A DNA stretch of 54,425 nt from Candidatus Acidiferrum typicum (lineage in GTDB: Bacteria; Acidobacteriota; Terriglobia; Acidiferrales; UBA7541). The notes under the pieces were generated by a model. That model did not search any database. It saw only the letters and a program-made list of their open reading frames with translations, and had not been told where the DNA came from. Positions 48,908 through 54,425 of this stretch are shown piece by piece. The stretch covers positions 32,001-86,425 of the forward strand of contig DLMH01000047.1 in the NCBI GenBank assembly GCA_002478115.1, in the 5' to 3' direction. The position numbers and the translations under genes were made by a program. Positions within the stretch are counted from its first letter, which is position 1. Every line of letters starts with the position of its first letter.

Positions 48908-49563
48908 TGATTCCTACAACGACCAACAGTGGTCTTCATGATTTCGTGGGAAATAATGTCCTCACCCGGCTTATCCGTCCGGGGCTGAAGGCTGCCGACC
49001 TGGGTTCGGGTCCCGGCGCCATGGCCGCGCGATTGGCAGCGATGGGTTGCGACGTCCTCGCTGCGGATCTCACCAAAAATGGTTTTGCAGCCGGGCTTCC
49101 CCATGTCACCGTTGATTTTAACCAGCCCGATTTCGCGTCTCTCTTGGGCCCTCGGCAATTCGGTTTGGTCACCGCCATCGAGGTTATCGAGCACGTGGAA
49201 AGCCCCATCGGGTTTCTCCGCAATATTGCCCGGTTGCTTGCGCCCGGCGGCGTGGCGGTTCTGACGACGCCCAATGTGGATTCGCTGCCCGCGCGCTTCA
49301 AATTCTTTCTCGCCGGCAAAATCCGCACCATGGATGAGCATGGGGAACCCACGCACATCTCCCCCATCTTCTTTGATCTCCTGCAGCGGCAATTTCTCCC
49401 GCTCGTCGGCCTCCGGCTTCGCCAACACCTCGTTTTTCCCGCTCACGGTTATCAGCTCAGCCGGAAATCCGTCGCGTGGGCCATGCGCCTCCTGGCCGGC
49501 GTTTTCACCGGCGAATCCATTCGCGGCGATAACCATATACTCGTACTCGAGGCGGCGCCGTGA
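48907..49563 (+). CDS. Class I SAM-dependent methyltransferase
   Basis: The 218-residue protein carries AADLGSGPGAMAARLAAMG (SAM-binding motif I), LTAIEVIEHVESPIGFL-like TAIEVIEHVESP and RLLAPGGVAVLTTPN (motif III). This is the Methyltransf_11/Ubie-type pattern common in polysaccharide clusters. The acceptor is unknown, possibly a sugar. The ATG at 48907 overlaps the previous stop; the GTG one codon earlier is equally possible. The end overlaps the following fragment. Confidence 0.85.
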   Translation: MIPTTTNSGLHDFVGNNVLTRLIRPGLKAADLGSGPGAMAARLAAMGCDVLAADLTKNGFAAGLPHVTVDFNQPDFASLLGPRQFGLVTAIEVIEHVESPIGFLRNIARLLAPGGVAVLTTPNVDSLPARFKFFLAGKIRTMDEHGEPTHISPIFFDLLQRQFLPLVGLRLRQHLVFPAHGYQLSRKSVAWAMRLLAGVFTGESIRGDNHILVLEAAP

Positions 49564-49781
49564 GGCTGGCCGCTTACGTTTTGCCGGGGCAGTTTCGCAA
49601 GAACCCCCTCTATCTTGTTGGGGCGATCTTTCTCTTCTTTTATCTGGCTTACAAATTGGCTCAGTACGTTTTGGCCGGCGATCTCATTGGTCTCGCTTAC
49701 GTCGCTCTCGGCTCGGTCGTCGCCGCCAGCTTGTCCACCATACTCAGACGCTGGCGCACTGGCCTCTATGTCTTCCTTTAA
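49560..49781 (+). pseudogene. N-terminal fragment of an O-antigen-ligase/polymerase-like membrane protein
   Basis: The GTG at 49560 overlaps the methyltransferase stop. It opens a 73-residue frame with two hydrophobic segments (YLVGAIFLFFYLAYKLAQYV and IGLAYVALGSVVAASLSTI) followed by RRWRTGLYVFL. This looks like the first 70 residues of an O-antigen ligase-type protein, which would normally be 400 residues or more. The frame stops at 49781 and the sequence passes straight into the middle of a glycosyltransferase. It is most likely the left side of a deletion; a genuine small membrane protein is the alternative. Confidence 0.5.
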
Positions 49782-49810
49782 AATTTATCTGGTGGTTTTT
49801 TGCGAATCGT

Positions 49811-50767
49811 GTGCGCCGCTGGCGGGACTCACGCAACCCGCATCTTCGGCCGGACCTCACCTATTCGCCCGGTATCAACTGTTTTGACGCCGATGCGATC
49901 ATCGTTCACATCGTGTTTCACGAATTTTATCTGCGCGTGCACTCTGAGTTGCGATTGAGCCGTCTGCCTCCCCCCGCCTGGCCCCGCGCGCTTCACAGAA
50001 AGCTCTACTACCGTCTGGTTATGTTTCTGGAGCGCAGGATCTATCGCAATTCTCGAATACACCTCGCTGCGGTCTCCCGCATGGTTGCTGACCAGTTGAG
50101 GACACATTTTGACCGCGCAGACGTGGCCGTCATTCCCAATGCCGTGGACACGGCCAGATTTAATCCTGCCGCGCGCCTCGCGCGCCGCTCTTCCGCCCGT
50201 AACTCCCTCGGTCACTCTGACTCGGAGTTCGTCCTGCTTTTGATTGGCAATGACTGGAAAAAAAAAGGCCTCGATCAGCTTCTCCGGGCTATGCAGTTGG
50301 ATCAGGATCTTCCCTTGCGCCTTGTCGTAGTTGGCCGCGACGACCCCGCTCTCTACAATTCCCTCTTGCAGGAAAGCGGGACGCTGGGTCGTGTCCGCTT
50401 TCTTCCACCCACTCCCGATGTTCTCTTTGTTTACGCCTGCGCCGATGCGTACGTTGGCCCTTCGCTGGAAGATGCTTTTGGCTTGCCGATTCTCGAGGCG
50501 ATGGCCTGCGCCTTGCCCGTGATTGCCAGCGCTCGGGCCGGGGCCAGCGAGATGATCGAAGATGGCAGGACTGGCCTGATCTTGCGCCAACCGGAAAACC
50601 CCGAGGAACTTGCCACGCTGCTTAGACGCCTCTTCCAGGACAAGTCTCTTCAGCAGGAATTGGGTGAAACTGCTGCCCAGGTTGCCCAACTGTTTAGTTG
50701 GGAGATAAACACTGCCAAAACGCTGAATTTCCTTAAAGAGTCGGCACGAATGCGTTCGACCTGTTAA
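49811..50767 (+). pseudogene. N-truncated GT4 glycosyltransferase
   Basis: From about 49778 the reading frame matches the interior of a GT4 enzyme (LTYSPGINCFDADAIIVHIV, then HRKLYYRLVMFLERRIY). The C-terminal donor half is complete (FVLLLIGNDWKKKGLDQLL, VGPSLEDAFGLPILEAMACA). The usual first 70 or so residues with the acceptor glycine loop are missing. No ATG lies near the junction; the GTG at 49811 is the first plausible start. With the fragment upstream this suggests an internal deletion that removed the end of one gene and the beginning of the next. If expressed, the product would lack part of the acceptor-side domain. Confidence 0.6.
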
Positions 50768-50898
50768 CTAGATCCGATGCGGTCCTTCCCTGTGTGCCCC
50801 GGGAGCGCTGAAGTTCTGCTCGTGGTAATTCTGCTCGATTTGCACACGCCGGCCCTGTGTACCACTGCCGTCAATTCAGGTATTCTTTTTGCTCAGCT

Positions 50899-51780
50899 AT
50901 GGCCAATCTTACCAAAGACCACTCCTTGGACCATCTCGCTTCTTACCCTTCCTCGGTTCAGCGCGTTGCTCGTGCTCTCTCATCCCGCAACTTGAATTCG
51001 CTTCGCGTTCTGTTGCGCAATGGTCCTTCCGCTGTCCTCAGTTTCGTCTCCCACTCCTATCATTTGTACTCTGGGTTTGGTTTGCCCCACGGGTGGCAGC
51101 GTTTGCCTTGGCGGAATGATCTCAAAATTCCCTCGAGAAAAATCGACGAGCTGTTCCCGGGAATGGATTGCACCCGCTCGCCCGAACTGCTCTTTCCTTT
51201 TCCCCGCCATCTCGGCGTGCTTCCACAGGAACTGATCGTCCTGACGAAGGTAGTGGACCACCTGAAGGCGAAACGCGTAGTCGAATTTGGCACTGCGGAA
51301 GGGCGCACGGCGCTGAATATTGCCCTGCATCTTCCGCCCGGCGGCGAGATCATCACTCTCGATTTTCCACCCGTTCCCGGCCAGAACGAAATCGGCTTTT
51401 TCTACTGGGGTCAACCGGCCAAATCCAGAATCAAACAGATCTTCGTCAGCGTGGACGCCTGGGATTACCGGCCGCCTCATCGTGCTTCTGCCGAGCTCGT
51501 CTTCTGCGATGCCTGCGACCGCATGCCAGGGCTTGCCGCCGAAGCGTAGCAGGCCTTCTCGGTGATCAAACCGGGTGGCGTCATCTTGCGCCACGACTAC
51601 AGTACTGCCGTGGGCCCCACGCGATTCTGGGACTGGCTCGCCCGCGAGCTTCCCATATTCCAGATTGAGGGCACCGTGATGCTTTATCTGCGCGTGGATT
51701 ACGAAGAGGTCTACAACAAGACCCAGATGCTTCTCCAGGATCCTCTGCTGAAGGATTCCGTCCACCTCCCAGTAGCCTGA
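50899..51780 (+). pseudogene. Class I SAM methyltransferase interrupted by an in-frame TAG
   Basis: From the ATG at 50899 the frame encodes a methyltransferase: KRVVEFGTAEGRTALNIALH is the SAM motif and LVFCDACD the post-motif acidic site. A TAG at 51547-51549 stops it after AAEA. The same frame then continues without another stop to 51780 with QAFSVIKPGGVILRHDY and RVDYEEVYNKTQMLLQD, the normal end of this family (Methyltransf_24 type). The whole would be 293 codons plus stop. A point mutation, a sequencing error or amber suppression could explain it. It closes the polysaccharide cluster. Confidence 0.75.
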
Positions 51781-51815
51781 GAGGTCGCGCGCCACGGCCC
51801 GCCGCCCAGGAAACT

Positions 51816-51976
51816 CCCGCATCATCCCCCACCCAAAATCTGTCATTTCGCCTGCCCTGAGCGAAGTCGAAGGGACCGGAGGGACGGCGGTTTCTTGTTG
51901 TCCCGGAGCGGAGATACGGTTCTCCATCGCACGTTTTTTGTGCGATGGAATCTCCCTTCAACTTCAAATTTCAGGT
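51816..51976 (+). repeat. Dispersed palindromic repeat, copy B
   Basis: This is the second copy of the element at 35753-35891, in the same orientation and again between two convergent genes. It has an extra CCCTGAGCGAAGTCGAAGGG segment (51854-51873) not present in copy A. The hairpin CATCGCAC/GTGCGATG is conserved, and the first hairpin is partly degraded (GGGACGGCGG ... TTGTCCC). Its end abuts the stop codon of the minus-strand gene. Confidence 0.8.
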
Positions 51977-52885
51977 TTAACGCCCCTTCCGGCCGAGCAC
52001 TCCTCGCCGCGTCGCTTCCAGCGTGAATTCCAGCGATTCTTCCGGGATACTGGTCAGGAAGGGCTCGATCATCCAGGCCAGCACGGCGGGGATGTCGCGC
52101 GTCAAACTCACCGCCTCATTCTGGACATACACGCCGCCATCCCGCTCTTCCATCCGCCACCATGTCTCCAGTCGCCACATATAACCGCTGTCGTTACCCG
52201 GCGTTTTTTCCCGCTCTTCCGGCGTTCCCGCATTTTCCACTTCTGCGATGCGGATTGCCGAACTCCGGCTGTGTGCCCGTGTCGGCGAATCGCGATAGTA
52301 GGTGATCTCCTGCTCCGTATTCAGCACGACGGTGACGATCTTCTTCCGGCGAAACCTCATGAACACGCGAAAATGGTCGCCGTCATGTGTTTCGATTTTG
52401 GCCCTCTCCACATCCGGCGCGTAATACGTCGCGTGGTGGTCATAGTCTTGCAATAGTCTCAATACCTCATCCAATTTTGCGCCGGGTATGAATGTCATCC
52501 CCTGCCAGTCGTGAATCATTCCTCCGGGGATCGCGCTGTTTCCCCCAGCTTCCTCCCCGCTCACGTGCCGGAGCTCTACCTTTCCACCTTTCAATCTTTC
52601 GTACGCTTCCTCTTTTTTTTGCTTTGCCAGATCGTCAACCCAGAAAAAATCCGCTTGCGCCAGACTCTTCCCAAATCGCGCTTCCGCCGCTGCTACGTAA
52701 TTCTCGAACGCGCGAATTGTGGCTGGTTGCAATGAAGACGCCGGATACCCGCCTGCCGGGCGGCTCGCGCCCAACAGAGCCGCCATCAAGACAATCAGCC
52801 ACCGCAACAACCGTCTGCCAGCTAATTCGTGCACCTGTCCTCGTTTCGCGTCACTGCAACGCCGCCCTGAGCGTCGAATCTCCAT
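51977..52885 (-). CDS. Secreted protein of unknown function
   Basis: The 302-residue protein has a late, Arg-preceded signal sequence (LLRWLIVLMAALLGASRPAG at about 26-45). The mature domain of about 250 residues contains LDEVLRLLQDYDHHATYYAP, FRVFMRFRRKKIVTVVLNTE, YMWRLETWWRMEERDGGVYV and LAWMIEPFLTSIPEESLEFT. That order of strands and final helix resembles a START/SRPBCC-like ligand-binding fold, which is inference. The ATG at 52885 (MEIRRSGRRC) is chosen because residues further upstream in frame look non-coding. It converges on the methyltransferase pseudogene. Confidence 0.7.
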   Translation of the reverse strand: MEIRRSGRRCSDAKRGQVHELAGRRLLRWLIVLMAALLGASRPAGGYPASSLQPATIRAFENYVAAAEARFGKSLAQADFFWVDDLAKQKKEEAYERLKGGKVELRHVSGEEAGGNSAIPGGMIHDWQGMTFIPGAKLDEVLRLLQDYDHHATYYAPDVERAKIETHDGDHFRVFMRFRRKKIVTVVLNTEQEITYYRDSPTRAHSRSSAIRIAEVENAGTPEEREKTPGNDSGYMWRLETWWRMEERDGGVYVQNEAVSLTRDIPAVLAWMIEPFLTSIPEESLEFTLEATRRGVLGRKGR

Positions 52886-53275
52886 CTTTGCCGCTTTCCA
52901 TCTTGATGGATGCAATGATCGTGCCAGAGTATCGTAGCGGATTTCAAAACCGAACTTCAGGGGAGATCGTCGGTAGGGTCTTACTGGCGGGTTGGGTAGC
53001 TCGCACACGGCCCCTTGCGGGACCGCTGTCCCCGCGCGGCCCCCAACCCGTCATAATCCATGCTAGAAGGAGCCATTTTCGCGCTCAATGGGCCGCTAGC
53101 GTCAATCGCCGGGTACCCACGGCTTAGTACTATAGGGGGTCCGTTCAAGCTTCCAGATACCCGTATATATATAAGAAAGTACAAGACTTATGTGGACTTT
53201 TAGTTTCGAGGAATTCGCGCGCTTTTTCGACTAGTACCGCGTGTTTTCCCTTACGGCTTCTGCTTCAACGGGCCA

Positions 53276-53641
53276 CTACTGTCCAGAGGTCGCATCCCTG
53301 TTCACCAACTTCACCGTGACTTCCTTGGTCTGCCCAGTCCGCGCGACAATATTTCGTTCCCAGTTTGAATAGAATCCGTTCGCCGACGCCCTCAAATCGT
53401 AGTTGTCTTGCCTCAGCCCCGTAATCGTAAACCTTCCATTCGCGTCTGTGTAAATCACTCGTGGGGAACTGCCCCCCGACGATTGGCAGACCACCGCCGC
53501 ATGTTCGACCGGCTTGCCATTTTGCCCCAGCACGATCCCCGCCAGAGTCCCTCCGCTCTTCTTGGGCGTTTGAGCAGGCGATACGCCCGCCCACAAGATC
53601 GCGAAAGCCGTGATGATCACCGGGAGCAGCTTGCGTTTCAT
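53276..53641 (-). CDS. Secreted carboxypeptidase-regulatory-like domain protein
   Basis: The 121-residue protein has a signal peptide (ITAFAILWAGVSPAQ) and one Ig-like carboxypeptidase-regulatory domain: GIVLGQNGKPVEHAAVVC, DANGRFTITGLRQDNYDLRA and a final strand EVTVKLVN. It is the same domain type as at the N termini of the two TonB-dependent receptors but stands alone. Its role is unknown; such single domains may bind carbohydrate or serve as surface modules. Confidence 0.78.
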   Translation of the reverse strand: MKRKLLPVIITAFAILWAGVSPAQTPKKSGGTLAGIVLGQNGKPVEHAAVVCQSSGGSSPRVIYTDANGRFTITGLRQDNYDLRASANGFYSNWERNIVARTGQTKEVTVKLVNRDATSGQ

Positions 53642-54136
53642 TCCTGCGTCACTCCTTTTTCGATGTCCTCAGTCTAGCCCCCCTTTCTCCACGCGCACCC
53701 TTTCCGTTCGTGTCTTGTGCCCGAGCTGAAACCTGCCACTGGGAACAGGTGCGTCCGTGCCTTCGCTTGCCTCTAAAGCTTCGAGCGCACACCTGTTCTC
53801 AATTTCTTGGAATCACGCCTTGTTCTGGGGAACAACGAACCTGGTGCCACGATTTCGGCCAGATCGCCGGCGAGACCGCGTTCAAAGTGGCCGCACCCGC
53901 CACGCTTTCGGCGCACGCTGTCGTCTTCAGGAAATTTCTGCGCGTCGATTTCTTCTCTTCCATCTCTTTCTCCGCCGTCATTCTACGCGAGGCTGAGGTT
54001 TTTCTTGCGCACCTCAAACAACCCCCTGCCGGATCTTACTCAGGAATAACCATTTCCAAGGAGAAGTAATTCTGTCCAATTGGAGTCTCTTGGGTTAGAA
54101 TCCCCACCGGTCGTAGTTCCCCGTTCAGGATGACTC
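53642..54136. other. Intergenic region with a stranded Tat signal peptide
   Basis: Apart from the minus-strand fragment at 53799-53963, nothing is recognisable. An inverted repeat GAACAGGTG (53743-53751) and CACCTGTTC (53790-53798) begins exactly where that fragment ends. Confidence 0.45.
53799..53963 (-). pseudogene. Tat signal-peptide remnant of an exported protein
   Basis: On the minus strand a GGAGAAAGAG ribosome site precedes an ATG at 53963. The frame begins MEEKKSTRRNFLKTTA and goes on AESVAGAATLNAV, a clear twin-arginine signal peptide (TRRNFLK plus hydrophobic stretch and Ala-rich end). It then continues for only about 20 residues and stops. Such signals usually lead a 400-residue oxidoreductase of the Gfo/Idh/MocA or similar class. 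The rest of the gene is missing, so this is probably the stump left by a deletion. Confidence 0.5.
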
Positions 54137-54364
54137 ATGACGGAAGCCCGCCCCAAGAAATTAGGTACTCTCGCGCGAGTCTGGCAGTGGGTCAAAGACC
54201 AGTGGATTCGCGAAGTGCCGGAAGAGTTTGCGCTCTGCGAGTTCGACTGCCGCAAATTGCAGTGTTTTGAGGGCGAATGGGCCACTTGCGATCGGCGCCT
54301 CTCCCATGCCAGTGGTGAATTGATGCCCGGCACGCCCCATTCCGGGTTGCGCTCCAAGTCCTGA
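54137..54364 (+). CDS. Small cysteine-containing protein of unknown function
   Basis: The 75-residue protein has no signal peptide. An amphipathic Trp-containing N-terminal half (LARVWQWVKDQWIREVPEEF) is followed by CEFDCRKLQCFEGEWATC, four cysteines spaced C-x3-C-x4-C-x7-C. The spacing could bind a metal ion or a small Fe-S cluster, but I know no characterised member. AGGA lies 8 bases before the ATG. Coding density and motif make it more likely real than the overlapping minus-strand frames. Confidence 0.5.
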   Translation: MTEARPKKLGTLARVWQWVKDQWIREVPEEFALCEFDCRKLQCFEGEWATCDRRLSHASGELMPGTPHSGLRSKS

Positions 54365-54425
54365 TTGCACTCCCCCGTGACTTTTAGCCTGAAATCCGAA
54401 GTTGACTCATGCTTATCCGGTTGTT

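Noticed and set aside
53710..54069. 119-residue plus-strand frame
   Set aside because: No start site or motif. It overlaps the minus-strand Tat signal fragment, which has a ribosome site and a clear signal peptide.

Overview
The window reads as a chromosomal segment of a Gram-negative, aerobically respiring bacterium, most probably an acidobacterium. This is an inference from gene content: two giant TonB-dependent receptors with N-terminal carboxypeptidase-regulatory-like domains, an alternative complex III locus joined to a caa3-type oxidase, many secreted proteins without recognised function, and palindrome-rich intergenic repeats. No 16S rRNA is present, so the phylum is not proven.

Layout. 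1-5.3 kb: the 3' end of a PEGA-like protein, a secreted unknown, an EF-G paralogue with an altered guanine-recognition motif, an ICMT-family membrane methyltransferase and a Cys/Met-metabolism PLP enzyme. 5.3-14.8 kb: a membrane protein with a degenerate GGDEF domain, the threonine-to-glycine pair tdh-kbl, polA, a lipoprotein serine protease, a small cytochrome c, a rhodanese and tRNA-Asn(GTT). 15.3-28.1 kb: one tightly packed operon, actABCDEF, a one-helix protein, sco, and coxBACD. It encodes a quinol-oxidising alternative complex III, a copper chaperone and a cytochrome c oxidase, that is, the terminal part of a respiratory chain. 28.2-28.8 kb: a VapBC-type toxin-antitoxin pair with a clear promoter and a palindromic operator candidate. 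29.3-35.4 kb: uvrA, a deoxyhypusine-synthase-like protein, a CPBP membrane protease and mtnA (MTA salvage). 35.4-36.0 kb: an intergenic block packed with hairpins. 36.0-43.6 kb: two large TonB-dependent receptors in tandem on the minus strand. 43.6-46.1 kb: a secreted unknown, ruvC and a YebC/PmpR-family gene, all on the minus strand. 46.4-51.8 kb: a glycosyltransferase/methyltransferase cluster for surface polysaccharide, visibly damaged. It holds an O-antigen-ligase-like fragment fused by an apparent deletion to an N-truncated glycosyltransferase, and a methyltransferase interrupted by an in-frame TAG. 52-54.4 kb: secreted proteins, a stranded Tat signal peptide and a small cysteine-containing protein.

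The most unusual material is (i) the hairpin array in the convergent gap after mtnA, where three different hairpins recur every 44-49 bases, each followed by the same short TTGGGT tail; (ii) a second palindromic element present in two copies 16 kb apart, both in convergent gene gaps; (iii) the broken polysaccharide genes; and (iv) the EF-G paralogue whose NKxD motif reads TWMD. I found no CRISPR array, insertion sequence, prophage or recognisable antiphage system. The respiratory locus is a fine example of a known system rather than a new one.
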